Part shown: positions 10,754 to 18,769 of the stretch, one piece after another | How the letters are laid out: each line of letters begins with the position of its first letter | Numbering within the stretch: position 1 is the first letter of the stretch | Assembly: GCA_946480345.1 (NCBI GenBank) | Contig: CAMLJR010000006.1 | Coordinates: 1-36,160, forward strand | DNA: 36,160 nucleotides | Source: an uncultured Spongiibacteraceae bacterium | GTDB taxonomy: Bacteria; Pseudomonadota; Gammaproteobacteria; Pseudomonadales; CAMLJR01 | Direction of reading: 5' to 3' | Translations under genes and position numbers: made by a program | Notes under the pieces: model-generated | What the model saw: only the letters and a program-made list of their open reading frames with translations | What the model was told of the DNA's origin: nothing | Databases searched by the model: none

Positions 10754-12778
10754 ATGAGACGCCCATTCGTATGGCTGGCGGGTTGCATCGCCGGCCTTGT
10801 TGTTCCCAAAGCACACGCGCAGCACCTCGATACTGTCATCGTTACAGTCCCTTTCAATAAGCCGCAGGATCAAAGCCCTGTGCCGGTCACGGTGCTCGGC
10901 GGTGACGATTTGCAACAGCGAGCCGCCGGTACCATCGGCGAGACGCTCAATAGCAGCCCAGGTCTGACCAGCGCATCGTTTGGTCCCGGTGTCGGTCAGC
11001 CGGTGATTCGCGGTCAGAACGGCCCGCGTGTGCAGACGTTAATCAATGGCACCGCGAGCGCGGATGCATCCGGCGTCAGCGCCGATCACGCCACCACAGT
11101 CGAGCCGATGCTCGCCGAATCGATCGAAGTGCTGCGAGGTCCGGCGACGCTGTTGTATGGCGGCGGTGCAATCGGCGGGATCGTTAACGTGATCGACAAT
11201 CGCATTCCGAAAGAAATGCCGGAACGCACCAAAGGTGCCATCGAGTTGCGCCACGATAGCGTCGATGATGGCAACACCAGCGTCGTGAAGCTCGATGGCG
11301 GCAGCGGACAGCTCGCGTTTCACGTCGATGGCGTGTACCGCGAGTGGAACGACATCGATATTCCAGGGCAGGCGTTCAACCGCAATGCGATGAGTACCGA
11401 ATTCAGCAGCAATAAATTCACCGCGAACACCGATGGTCGCAATCACACGACGACGGGCGGCCTGTCGTGGATTTTCGACGACGGCTATATCGGCGTCAGC
11501 GTCAGCGACATGAAAAATCTCTACGGCATTCCGCTCGACGATGAGGCCGAGGGCGATAGCGTCAACGGCATTCACATCGATATGGAGCAAAAGCGCTACG
11601 ATCTCGCCGCCGAAAAACGCGATATCAGCGATGCCATCGATGCGCTGCGTTGGCGTTTGACCTACAGCGATTATCAGCATCAGGAAATCGAAAATATCGG
11701 CGCCATCGGCACGACGTTTACTAACGAAACATGGGAAAACCGCTTCGAATTGCAGCACGCACCGCTCGGCGGATGGACTGGTGTTGCCGGCCTGCAGTTA
11801 AAGCGCAGCGATTTTGCTGTCGCCGGCGACGAAGCGTTTATTCCGGAATCGCTGGGCAAGACGGTGGGCGCATTCGTGCTCGAGCATTATCAGGCAGGCG
11901 CACTGACGTATCAGGTTGGTGCGCGTTACGATCGTGAAACCATCGATCCCGATAACGCGGCGTCGGCTCAATCGTTGTCGCGCAAAACGTTCGACAATGT
12001 CAGCGGTTCGGCATCGGCGTTATGGACAATCGATCCGCAATGGAACATCGGTTTTGCATTATCGCGTTCGCAGCGGGCACCGGCGGTCGAGGAATTATTT
12101 TCCAATGCGACGAATATGCCGGGTGATTTGGTGACGCACGAGGCCACGCATTCTATCGAAGTGGGCGATCCGGATTTGAAAGAAGAGACGTCGCACAACA
12201 TCGATTTAACGCTGCATTACAGCGGTGATATCGCGCACGGATACGTCACGGTTTTCCATAACGATTTTCACGATTACATCGCGCTGGTCGATAGCGGCCT
12301 GGAGCAGGATGGCACGCCGATTCGGAGTTACACGCAGCGCGATGCACGTTTTCAGGGTGTCGAGTTCGAGCTCAACCTGCCCATTGCGGATAACGTAAGC
12401 GGTAAATGGAGCGTTGATCTTTATGGCGATCGCACGCAGGGCGAATTCAGCGGTGGAGAGAATGTGCCGCGCTTGCCGCCGCTGCGTGTCGGAACGCGCC
12501 TGAAGTTTGAGCGCGGACCGATCGATGCGTATGCCGGCGTGCTGCACGCCGCCGATCAAAACGATCCAGGTGCGTTCGAGACCGATACCGATGGCTACAA
12601 TCGCGTCGATGCCGGTATCAGCTATCAATTTAAATCGAGCGATACGCTTGGTGCATTGGTATTCGTACGCGCGACGAATCTGACCAACGAAACAATCCGC
12701 AACAGTGTTTCGCTGTTGAAGGATGTCGCGCCTGAGCCGGGTCGTTCGATCGAAACCGGCGTGCGATTTACGTTCTGA
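10754..12778 (+). CDS. znuD: TonB-dependent outer membrane receptor, ZnuD-like (zinc uptake)
   Basis: The 674-residue protein has a Sec signal (cleavage after AHA, residue 22). The plug domain contains 'DTVIVTVPF' (TonB-box region), 'VIRGQNGPRVQTLINGTASADASG' in shortened form RGQNGPRV, and 'EVLRGPATLLYGGGAIGGIVNV', which is very close to the plug of the zinc receptor ZnuD. A 22-strand-type barrel follows, ending in a terminal Phe (GVRFTF). The start is fixed by AGGAG at 10742-10746, 7 nt before ATG 10754. The Zur-box-like site and small His/Cys gene upstream point to zinc (or a zincophore) as substrate. No long His-rich loop like that of neisserial ZnuD is visible. The family is sure; substrate is inference. 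Confidence 0.88.
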   Translation: MRRPFVWLAGCIAGLVVPKAHAQHLDTVIVTVPFNKPQDQSPVPVTVLGGDDLQQRAAGTIGETLNSSPGLTSASFGPGVGQPVIRGQNGPRVQTLINGTASADASGVSADHATTVEPMLAESIEVLRGPATLLYGGGAIGGIVNVIDNRIPKEMPERTKGAIELRHDSVDDGNTSVVKLDGGSGQLAFHVDGVYREWNDIDIPGQAFNRNAMSTEFSSNKFTANTDGRNHTTTGGLSWIFDDGYIGVSVSDMKNLYGIPLDDEAEGDSVNGIHIDMEQKRYDLAAEKRDISDAIDALRWRLTYSDYQHQEIENIGAIGTTFTNETWENRFELQHAPLGGWTGVAGLQLKRSDFAVAGDEAFIPESLGKTVGAFVLEHYQAGALTYQVGARYDRETIDPDNAASAQSLSRKTFDNVSGSASALWTIDPQWNIGFALSRSQRAPAVEELFSNATNMPGDLVTHEATHSIEVGDPDLKEETSHNIDLTLHYSGDIAHGYVTVFHNDFHDYIALVDSGLEQDGTPIRSYTQRDARFQGVEFELNLPIADNVSGKWSVDLYGDRTQGEFSGGENVPRLPPLRVGTRLKFERGPIDAYAGVLHAADQNDPGAFETDTDGYNRVDAGISYQFKSSDTLGALVFVRATNLTNETIRNSVSLLKDVAPEPGRSIETGVRFTF

Positions 12779-12822
12779 TGCGGATCAAATAGCAGAGCTG
12801 CAAGGCTACTTAGACGCTTCAT

Positions 12823-12846
12823 GCGGGGTCGGGCAATCGGCCCCGC
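12823..12846 (+). other. GC-rich hairpin after the TonB receptor
   Basis: GCGGGGTCG (12823-12831) pairs with CGGCCCCGC (12838-12846), a 9-bp stem with one G-U pair and the hexaloop GGCAAT. It lies 45 bp after the receptor stop. No T run follows, so termination here would need another factor. Confidence 0.4.
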
Positions 12847-12858
12847 AGGCGATTCGGG

Positions 12859-12864
12859 TATACT
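12859..12864 (+). promoter_or_regulatory. Candidate -10 box of fabV
   Basis: TATACT matches 5 of 6 consensus bases and lies 93 bp before the fabV start. No convincing -35 is visible 16-18 bp upstream, where the hairpin stem lies. Weak evidence. Confidence 0.3.
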
Positions 12865-12956
12865 GCGGCCGTTCGTTTCCCTGTTCGAAAACTTTTCCGC
12901 GATTGAACCTTGTCCTCTATTAAAACTGTGTCCGCTATCAACAGAAAGGAAAGCCC

Positions 12957-14150
12957 ATGATTATCAAACCCCGCGTGCGCGGTTTCATGTGTGTTACCAC
13001 TCATCCGGTTGGCTGTGCAGCCAACGTCAAGCACCAGATCGATTACGTTAAAAGCCACGGCCCGATCGCAAACGGGCCAAAAAAAGTATTGGTGATCGGC
13101 GCATCGACGGGTTACGGATTGGCATCGCGCATCACCGCAGCATTTGGTAGCGGCGCGGCCACACTTGGGATTTTCTTCGAGCGCGAAGGCAGCGCCGAAA
13201 AACCGGGTACTGCCGGCTGGTATAACTCGGCGGCGTTTCATCAAGTTGCCGAAAGCGAAGGCTTGTATGCAAAAAGCATTAACGGCGACGCATTTTCGGA
13301 AGAGATCAAACGTAAAACCATCGACACGATCAAAGCCGATCTCGGTCAAGTCGATCTCGTTGTTTACAGTCTTGCAGCGCCGCGTCGCACGCACCCCATT
13401 ACCGGCGTTGTGCACAACTCGACATTGAAACCGATCGGCAGCGATGTCACGCAACGCGGTATCGACACCGATAAAGAAGTAATGAAAGAAGTCACGCTCA
13501 ACGCTGCATCGCAGGAAGATATCGACAACACCGTCGCCGTAATGGGTGGTGAAGACTGGCAGATGTGGATCGACGCGCTCGACGCGGCCGGCGTGCTGGC
13601 GCCCGGCGCAAAAACTACCGCGTTCACCTACATCGGCGAAAAACTGACGTGGGATATTTATTGGCACGGCACTATCGGTGCGGCGAAAAAAGATCTCGAT
13701 AAACGTGTGATCGATATTCGCAAAAAACTCGCCGCGCACGGTGGCGATGCGCGTGTGTCGGTATTGAAAGCAGTGGTGACGCAGGCAAGCTCGGCGATTC
13801 CGATCATGCCGTTGTATCTGGCATTGTTGTTTAAAGTGATGAAAGAAAACGGCACGCACGAAGGCTGCATCGAGCAAGTCGACGGTTTATTTCGCGACAG
13901 CTTGTACGGCGCTAATCCACAGCTCGACAGCGAAGGCCGGCTCCGCGCAGATGGCAAGGAACTGCGACCGGAAGTGCAAAACAAAGTCGCCGAATCATGG
14001 GCGCAGGTGACTAATGAAAATCTGTACGAGCTGAGCGATTTCAAAGGGTATAAGCAGGAATTTTTACGCTTGTTCGGCTTTGAGATCGATGGTGTCGATT
14101 ATGACGCTGATGTCGATCCGCTCGTGCCCATTAAAAATCTCGTGGTCTAA
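12957..14150 (+). CDS. fabV: Enoyl-[acyl-carrier-protein]/trans-2-enoyl-CoA reductase FabV
   Basis: FabV reduces trans-2-enoyl-ACP (or CoA) with NADH, the last step of each fatty acid elongation cycle. At 397 residues it is of normal length. It begins '[20 protein letters not shown]', has the Rossmann motif '[15 protein letters not shown]' (about residues 44-58) and the active-site pair Y235-X8-K244 in '[13 protein letters not shown]', the hallmark that separates FabV from FabI. The start has AAGGAAAG just upstream. FabV enzymes are generally insensitive to triclosan. The next gene begins 18 bp after the stop, so the two probably form an operon. Confidence 0.96.
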   Translation: MIIKPRVRGFMCVTTHPVGCAANVKHQIDYVKSHGPIANGPKKVLVIGASTGYGLASRITAAFGSGAATLGIFFEREGSAEKPGTAGWYNSAAFHQVAESEGLYAKSINGDAFSEEIKRKTIDTIKADLGQVDLVVYSLAAPRRTHPITGVVHNSTLKPIGSDVTQRGIDTDKEVMKEVTLNAASQEDIDNTVAVMGGEDWQMWIDALDAAGVLAPGAKTTAFTYIGEKLTWDIYWHGTIGAAKKDLDKRVIDIRKKLAAHGGDARVSVLKAVVTQASSAIPIMPLYLALLFKVMKENGTHEGCIEQVDGLFRDSLYGANPQLDSEGRLRADGKELRPEVQNKVAESWAQVTNENLYELSDFKGYKQEFLRLFGFEIDGVDYDADVDPLVPIKNLVV

Positions 14151-14168
14151 TCCTCGACGAGCGACGCG

Positions 14169-15026
14169 ATGATTCAGCAACCGGAAATCGTACGTTATCA
14201 ACCCGTTGCGATCTCATCGCTGGTACATCGTATTACCGCCGGCAACGCCGGCATCATGACGGGTCCGGGTACTAACAGTTATATCGTGGGGCGCGAACAA
14301 CTGGCGCTGATCGATCCGGGCCCGATCGATGAAAAACATATCGATGCCATTCTGCAATTTTGCGGTGATCGTTTGCGCTGGATTTTCGTCACGCATACGC
14401 ATCCCGATCATTCGCCAGCGGCGAAAATTATCGCGGGTGCAACCGGTGCCGATGTATTCGGCAATCTAATCGATGACGATGGAAGGCAGGACACCACATT
14501 CGATCCGCTGTGCGGGTTCGAACATAACGATTTATTCGAGGCCGATGAATTTTCTCTGCGTGTGTTAGCGACACCGGGACATGTCGGTAATCACTTGTGT
14601 TATCTGCTGACGGGGCAAACACCCGAAAACGAAAAAATCTGCTTCACCGGCGATCACATCATGCAAGGGTCAACGGTCGTGATCACGCCACCGAACGGCA
14701 GCATGAAGGCGTATATCGAATCGTTGCAATTACTGCTGAATTATCCGATCGATGCACTCGCGCCCGCGCATGGCCAAATTATTCTTGAGCCCGATGTCGA
14801 AATAAAAAAACTGATCAAGCATCGATTGCAGCGCGAAAGCAAAGTCGCAAGCGCATTGCGCGATCTCCAGCGCGGATCGCTCGATGCATTGACGCCGATC
14901 GTTTACAACGATGTGCATGTGCTGCTGCATCCGATAGCCCGGCATTCGCTGTTGGCGCATTTACTGAAGCTTCAGCAGGAAGGCAAAGCCATCGAGCGCA
15001 ATGACGAATGGCATTGGCTCGCGTAA
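14169..15026 (+). CDS. Metallo-beta-lactamase-fold hydrolase, LACTB2-like
   Basis: The 285-residue protein has the dinuclear zinc motif 'THTHPDHS' (H76, H78, D80, H81), a later 'TPGHVGNH' histidine and 'FTGDHIMQG' aspartate, and a C-terminal winged-helix-like segment ('NDVHVLLHPIARHSLLAHLLKLQQEGK', from about residue 245, here shortened to LLKLQQEGK at its end). This domain order is that of the LACTB2/glyoxalase-II-like group, whose characterised members are RNA endonucleases or thioesterase-like hydrolases. The substrate cannot be told from sequence. It lies 18 bp behind fabV, so a link to acyl-thioester metabolism is possible but unproven. Confidence 0.82.
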   Translation: MIQQPEIVRYQPVAISSLVHRITAGNAGIMTGPGTNSYIVGREQLALIDPGPIDEKHIDAILQFCGDRLRWIFVTHTHPDHSPAAKIIAGATGADVFGNLIDDDGRQDTTFDPLCGFEHNDLFEADEFSLRVLATPGHVGNHLCYLLTGQTPENEKICFTGDHIMQGSTVVITPPNGSMKAYIESLQLLLNYPIDALAPAHGQIILEPDVEIKKLIKHRLQRESKVASALRDLQRGSLDALTPIVYNDVHVLLHPIARHSLLAHLLKLQQEGKAIERNDEWHWLA

Positions 15027-15098
15027 GGTCGTTTTGACTTTTTCTTAGAGCTACTTACTTTTTATCGGTGATGGTCATAAGCGAAGCGCGCTGTTCCG

Positions 15099-16568
15099 TT
15101 ACTGACCTGACAGCTTGCGGCTGAGCAGTAAGACGAGTGCCGAAAGAGCAAAAAGCATAGCAATCACCACGCTGCTGACTGCGCTGAATGAGGCGTCAAA
15201 CGCTTGTATTGCAACCTGCAGCGCTTGCTGTGCTTCGGGATGGTTCTGGGCGTGGATGTATGCTTCATCAAGGCTGCTTCCCGCCATCGCCTCAATGCCG
15301 CTGCTCCGTGCGTTCGCTACGTCAACTGCTGTCATGAGGGATCCCAAAATGGTGACGCCAAAGCCACCGCCGAACTCGTAAGCAACGCCTTCCACAGAGC
15401 CGGCCATCCCTGCGCGATCTTCAGAGACGTTGCTCATGACCAATGTGCTGGATGCGGTGAGACCTGCACCGATACCGATACCGCTTAAGGTTAAAGCGGC
15501 GACTTGTGCCCACTGATTGGCATCGTCCAGAACAAGGTATCCCCAAATTCCGAAAGCACACATCAGCAGCCCCGCGACAATAACGGGCACGCAACCGATA
15601 CGACCAATCAAAGCCCCGGACAGAGGTCCGGCCAAAAACGATCCCAACGAAATCGGTACGACAAAAGCGCCCGCTTCCAGTGGACTCTTGCCGAGCACTA
15701 ATTGCAGGCGCTGGCTGAGTACCAGTTCAAAGCCAATTAACGTGATGGAAGCAACCAGTGCTATCAGGATGCCTGTGGCGAGCGGGGCGGTCGAAAGCAG
15801 TCGAAAATCGATCAGTGGTCGTGGCAGCTGCAGTTGGCGACGGACGAACACCGCGAGGGTGATCACTCCCAAAGACAAAATGCCCCACGCGAGTAATGCA
15901 TGGCCGTCAGGTTTCGCGAATTCTTTAATGCCATAGGCCAGCGCAATAATCCCGAGCATGCTTTGCCAACAGCTATGCAGATCAATGGAGATGCTGTAAT
16001 CCCCACGCTTTTTCGGCAGCAGATAGAGCGCTAAAAGTATTGCTGCGGCAATAATCGGGGCATTGATGAGAAAGACGGAGCCCCACCAGAAATGCTCCAG
16101 CAAAATACCTCCGATCACTGGTCCAATCGCCGCTCCACCTGAGGCCACGGAGGACCAGATGCCGATGGCAAGCGCCATCTCTTTCGGGTCTTGAAATGTA
16201 GTGCGAACAATCGCAATGGTGGCCGGCATCATGGCTGCACCACCCACGGCGAGTAATGCCCGGGCAGCGATCAGTATCGCTGCGCTCGGGGCGAATGCCG
16301 CGATGACCGAGGCAACACCAAACACGACCATGCCTGCAATGAAGACCAGCCGGTGCCCGAGTTTATCGCCGAGAGCACCCATCAAAGGCATCAATCCGGC
16401 GATGACCAGCGAGTACGCGTTAAGAATCCAGAGCTTTTCGGAAGCGGTTGTGTGCAGTGCTTGCGCCAGGCTGGGTAGCGCGGTGTAAAGCACGGTCATA
16501 TCTATGACGACAAGAAGTAGAGCAGTCGAAACTACGGCTAGAGTTAGCCATCGGCTGTGAGAGTTCAT
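15099..16568 (-). CDS. MFS multidrug exporter, DHA2/QacA-SmvA type
   Basis: This predicted proton-driven exporter has 489 residues and 14 membrane helices, the DHA2 pattern. Motif D1, 'LLLVVIDMTVLYTALPSLA', carries the TM1 Asp typical of QacA/SmvA. 'GALGDKLGHR' is motif A after TM2, and 'GIWSSVASGGAAIGPVIGGILLE' is the antiporter motif C in TM5. Known relatives export quaternary ammonium compounds, methyl viologen and similar cations. The start is taken at ATG 16568 (MNSHSRWL), with AAGG upstream at 7-nt spacing; the frame stays open further upstream but gives an implausible basic leader. The regulator is not next to it. The gene is divergent from an SDR gene and convergent with the hydrolase gene. 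Confidence 0.87.
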   Translation of the reverse strand: MNSHSRWLTLAVVSTALLLVVIDMTVLYTALPSLAQALHTTASEKLWILNAYSLVIAGLMPLMGALGDKLGHRLVFIAGMVVFGVASVIAAFAPSAAILIAARALLAVGGAAMMPATIAIVRTTFQDPKEMALAIGIWSSVASGGAAIGPVIGGILLEHFWWGSVFLINAPIIAAAILLALYLLPKKRGDYSISIDLHSCWQSMLGIIALAYGIKEFAKPDGHALLAWGILSLGVITLAVFVRRQLQLPRPLIDFRLLSTAPLATGILIALVASITLIGFELVLSQRLQLVLGKSPLEAGAFVVPISLGSFLAGPLSGALIGRIGCVPVIVAGLLMCAFGIWGYLVLDDANQWAQVAALTLSGIGIGAGLTASSTLVMSNVSEDRAGMAGSVEGVAYEFGGGFGVTILGSLMTAVDVANARSSGIEAMAGSSLDEAYIHAQNHPEAQQALQVAIQAFDASFSAVSSVVIAMLFALSALVLLLSRKLSGQ

Positions 16569-16614
16569 AAAAAACCTTGGATTGCGAATTCGAATACGAG
16601 CATTCAGAAATTGA

Positions 16615-16629
16615 CGGTAAATGTTACCG
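16615..16629. promoter_or_regulatory. Palindrome CGGTAA-ATG-TTACCG, candidate operator of the exporter
   Basis: Perfect 6-bp arms are separated by 3 bp. The centre is 54 bp upstream of the exporter start, a usual place for a TetR- or MarR-type repressor site. No regulator gene is adjacent. Confidence 0.35.
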
Positions 16630-16798
16630 CACTGTCGACACGAGTTCCGCACCGCTGATAAATGACGTGAGCGCAAAACAGCGAAGTTTTAATTTGTGGG
16701 TCATTTTAAACTCACGAATAGTCGCAAATCATTTAACGGAGCGTTCCAGGAAAATTGACTGTTAACGCAACAAAGAAATCGGGGATATATCGGCATCA

Positions 16799-16839
16799 AC
16801 AAGCGTCTCGCGATGTAAGACAAACGTCTCGCGATGTAA
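16799..16839. repeat. Tandem 20-bp repeat with 21-bp period
   Basis: ACAARCGTCTCGCGATGTAA occurs at 16799-16818 (R = G) and again at 16820-16839 (R = A), with 19 of 20 bases identical. The 21-bp spacing is two turns of the helix, so two identical protein sites would lie on the same DNA face. Each unit contains the small palindrome TCGCGA. The second copy ends 40 bp before the SDR start. Confidence 0.7.
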
Positions 16840-16879
16840 AAACTGTCACGAAACGAAATAATCAAAGTCGGAGGAATTT

Positions 16880-17632
16880 ATGGCACGTTTCAAAGGAAAA
16901 ATCGCTTTAGTCACTGGCGCGTCATCTGGTTTAGGTGCCGCTACGGCACGACGATTGGCGGCCGAAGGTGCGCAAATATTCGGCATCGGTCGTAACAGCG
17001 AAGGCTTGCAAATAACCGCTCGCCACATTCAGGAAGCAGGGGGAGCGATGGCCGCTGCGGTGATCGACATCAGCGAAGCAGCGCAATGCGCTCAAGCTGT
17101 GCGTGATTGCGTAAAACAATTCGGTCGACTCGATGCGTTGATCAACGTCGCGGGGCGCCATGATTTTCGCCATACCGCATCGGTCACCGAACAACAGTGG
17201 CTGCACGATTTAGCAGTGAATTTAAACGGTCCCTTTTTTCTGTCGCAGGCCGCAATTCCACATTTGCTCGAAACCCACGGCAACATCGTCAACGTGGCAT
17301 CGATTGCCGGTTTGCAGGGCCAACCCTATTCCGCCGCTTATTGCAGCGCAAAACATGGGCTTTTAGGACTGACTAAAGCGCTCGCGATGGAATATATGAA
17401 GCAGCCACTGCGTGTGAACGCGATAGTGCCGGGCGGTATGGATACACCGCAGGTCAGTAATATTCAGATTCCACCCGATGTCGATTTCGATTTAATAATG
17501 CGCACCGGGGCTCCGCGCGGATTAATGCAGGTCGATGATGTGGCCGCGCTGATTGCATTTCTCGCCTCCGACGAAGCGAAAGCGATTCACGGCAGCATTC
17601 AGGTGGTCGATAACGGAAAAACAGTGGGCTGA
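16880..17632 (+). CDS. Short-chain dehydrogenase/reductase (classical SDR)
   Basis: The 250-residue cytosolic oxidoreductase has the nucleotide motif 'TGASSGLGAATARRLA' (from about residue 13) and 'LINVAG' in place of the usual NNAG. The catalytic Ser is in 'NVASIAGLQG', with 'YCSAK' (Y-x3-K) and 'PGGMDTP'. Asp/Gly/Arg residues after strand 2 ('FGIGRNSEG') suggest NADP(H). It ends 'HGSIQVVDNGKTVG', the usual SDR tail. GGAGG lies 5 nt before the ATG. The substrate is unknown, and sharing an upstream region with the multidrug exporter is the only context clue. Confidence 0.88.
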   Translation: MARFKGKIALVTGASSGLGAATARRLAAEGAQIFGIGRNSEGLQITARHIQEAGGAMAAAVIDISEAAQCAQAVRDCVKQFGRLDALINVAGRHDFRHTASVTEQQWLHDLAVNLNGPFFLSQAAIPHLLETHGNIVNVASIAGLQGQPYSAAYCSAKHGLLGLTKALAMEYMKQPLRVNAIVPGGMDTPQVSNIQIPPDVDFDLIMRTGAPRGLMQVDDVAALIAFLASDEAKAIHGSIQVVDNGKTVG

Positions 17633-17785
17633 AAATATCGGAGGCTCTGCGATACCTGCGTGGCCCCGTTGATTATTTTCGCAGGGTGCGTTTAACCGTG
17701 GCATCGATGATTGATTTGGTTGCTCCGTGCTTGCTCATTGTCTACGCAGCCGTTTATTGCATTCAATCAAACACCGCCCGTCATA

Positions 17786-17791
17786 TAGAAT
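17786..17791 (+). promoter_or_regulatory. Candidate -10 box of the RIO kinase gene
   Basis: TAGAAT (5 of 6) lies in the AT-rich stretch CATATAGAATATCC, 28 bp before the ATG at 17820. The -35 is unclear (TTGCAT at 17757 would give a 23-bp spacer). Confidence 0.3.
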
Positions 17792-17819
17792 ATCCCCCAC
17801 TCGCTAACCGTGGATTTCT

Positions 17820-18677
17820 ATGAAGACGCCCAAACGCCTTGAGCCGTTGGTCAAAGACGGCCTTATCGATGAAGTGCTGCGCCAGCTGATGAGCGGCAAG
17901 GAAGCGACCGTATATGTGGTGCGGTGCGGCGATAACGTACGCTGCGCCAAAGTATATAAAGAAGCCGACAAACGAAGCTTCCGACAGGCTGTCGCCTATC
18001 AGGAGGGACGAAAAGTTCGGAATAGTCGGCAGGCGCGGGCAATGGCCAGTGGTTCGAAATACGGCCGCAAAGAGCAGGAAGAAGCGTGGCAGAGCGCGGA
18101 AGTGGCGGCGTTATTTCGGCTCGCGAACGCCGGTGTGCGTGTACCGAAGCCGCACGATTTTCTCGATGGCGTGCTGCTGATGGAATTAGTGACCGGTGAA
18201 GATGGCAATGCTGCGCCGCGTTTGAACGATGTTGAACTCGATGCAGAACAGGCGCGCGAGTACCACGCTTTTCTGATTCGCCAAATTGTATTGATGTTGT
18301 GCAGTGGTTTAGTCCATGGCGATTTATCTGAATTCAATGTGCTGCTCGGCGAAGACGGCCCGGTGATTATCGATTTGCCGCAGGCGGTCGATGCCGCTGC
18401 CAACAACCATGCTTTCAGTATGCTGGAGCGCGATGTCTCGAACATGGCGGCTTATTTCGGTCGCTTCGCGCCGGAGTTGAGATCTACTCAATACGCGAAA
18501 GAAATGTGGGCGCTGTATGAGGCCGGAAAATTAAATGCAGATGTCGAACTGACGGGGCATTTCGTCGAAAGCGAGATCAGCGCCGATGTCGATTCGGTGC
18601 TGCGCGAAATCGAAGCCGTGCGCGTCGAAGAGATGCGCCGGCAAGCCGCGCGAGTCGCCGGGGAAGACGAGATTTAA
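17820..18677 (+). CDS. RIO1-like atypical serine kinase (PA4780 type)
   Basis: The 285-residue protein has a small N-terminal helical region and then the RIO kinase domain. 'SGKEATVYVVRC' is the glycine-loop equivalent, 'CAKVYKEADKRSF' holds the ATP-binding Lys, and 'LVHGDLSEFNVLL' is the catalytic loop (H166, D168, N173). 'VIIDLPQAVD' holds the metal-binding Asp. It lacks the substrate-binding lobe of ordinary kinases, as RIO proteins do. Bacterial RIO kinases are small and of unsettled function; the eukaryotic and archaeal relatives act in small-subunit ribosome maturation. A -10-like TAGAAT lies upstream. It is not obviously linked to its neighbours. Confidence 0.9.
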   Translation: MKTPKRLEPLVKDGLIDEVLRQLMSGKEATVYVVRCGDNVRCAKVYKEADKRSFRQAVAYQEGRKVRNSRQARAMASGSKYGRKEQEEAWQSAEVAALFRLANAGVRVPKPHDFLDGVLLMELVTGEDGNAAPRLNDVELDAEQAREYHAFLIRQIVLMLCSGLVHGDLSEFNVLLGEDGPVIIDLPQAVDAAANNHAFSMLERDVSNMAAYFGRFAPELRSTQYAKEMWALYEAGKLNADVELTGHFVESEISADVDSVLREIEAVRVEEMRRQAARVAGEDEI

Positions 18678-18685
18678 ACTCAAGC

Positions 18686-18703
18686 GTGTCATAAAACCTT
18701 CGC
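18686..18703 (+). promoter_or_regulatory. Pho-box-like site upstream of the PlcP-like gene
   Basis: GTGTCAT-AAAA-CCTTCGC compares with the Pho box (CTGTCAY repeated every 11 bp): 6 of 7 and 4 of 7 matches, with an A-rich spacer. It lies 67 bp before the start of the metallophosphoesterase gene. Weak alone; it gains weight from the better site at 23829. Confidence 0.35.
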
Positions 18704-18769
18704 AATAAGTTCAACGATCGGCAACGCGCGCGCACTAGCCTGAAAAAAATGGCGAGTGGAGAAATCAAA

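Larger units (their letters stand above)
16569..16879. other. 311-bp divergent intergenic region (MFS exporter / SDR)
   Basis: No gene is visible here. It is clearly more AT-rich than its neighbours and should hold the promoters of both divergent genes. It carries an interrupted palindrome near the exporter side (16615-16629) and a tandem 20-bp repeat near the SDR side (16799-16839), both listed separately. A TTGACT at 16755-16760 is a possible plus-strand -35 without a good -10. GGAGG at 16870-16874 is the ribosome site of the SDR gene. Confidence 0.6.

Noticed and set aside
11039..11758. Open frame of 239 codons on the minus strand
   Set aside because: Antisense to the ZnuD-like receptor; low-complexity Ala/Asp/Val composition without motifs.
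12823..12846. GC-rich hairpin as an intrinsic terminator of the TonB receptor
   Set aside because: The stem is good but no T run follows, so I list it only as a hairpin.
12819..13877. Long open frame (352 codons) on the minus strand
   Set aside because: It lies almost wholly antisense to fabV, whose motifs and ribosome site are clear; the predicted peptide is Phe/Arg/His-rich without domain features. It is a mirror of codon bias.
16843..16849. CTGTCAC upstream of the SDR as another Pho box
   Set aside because: The heptamer is perfect, but the units 11 bp on either side do not match, so a PhoB site is not supported.
16677..16879. Short frame at 16577-16765 as a possible regulator gene
   Set aside because: The 62-residue frame has no helix-turn-helix pattern and overlaps the exporter leader and the palindrome; the region looks regulatory.
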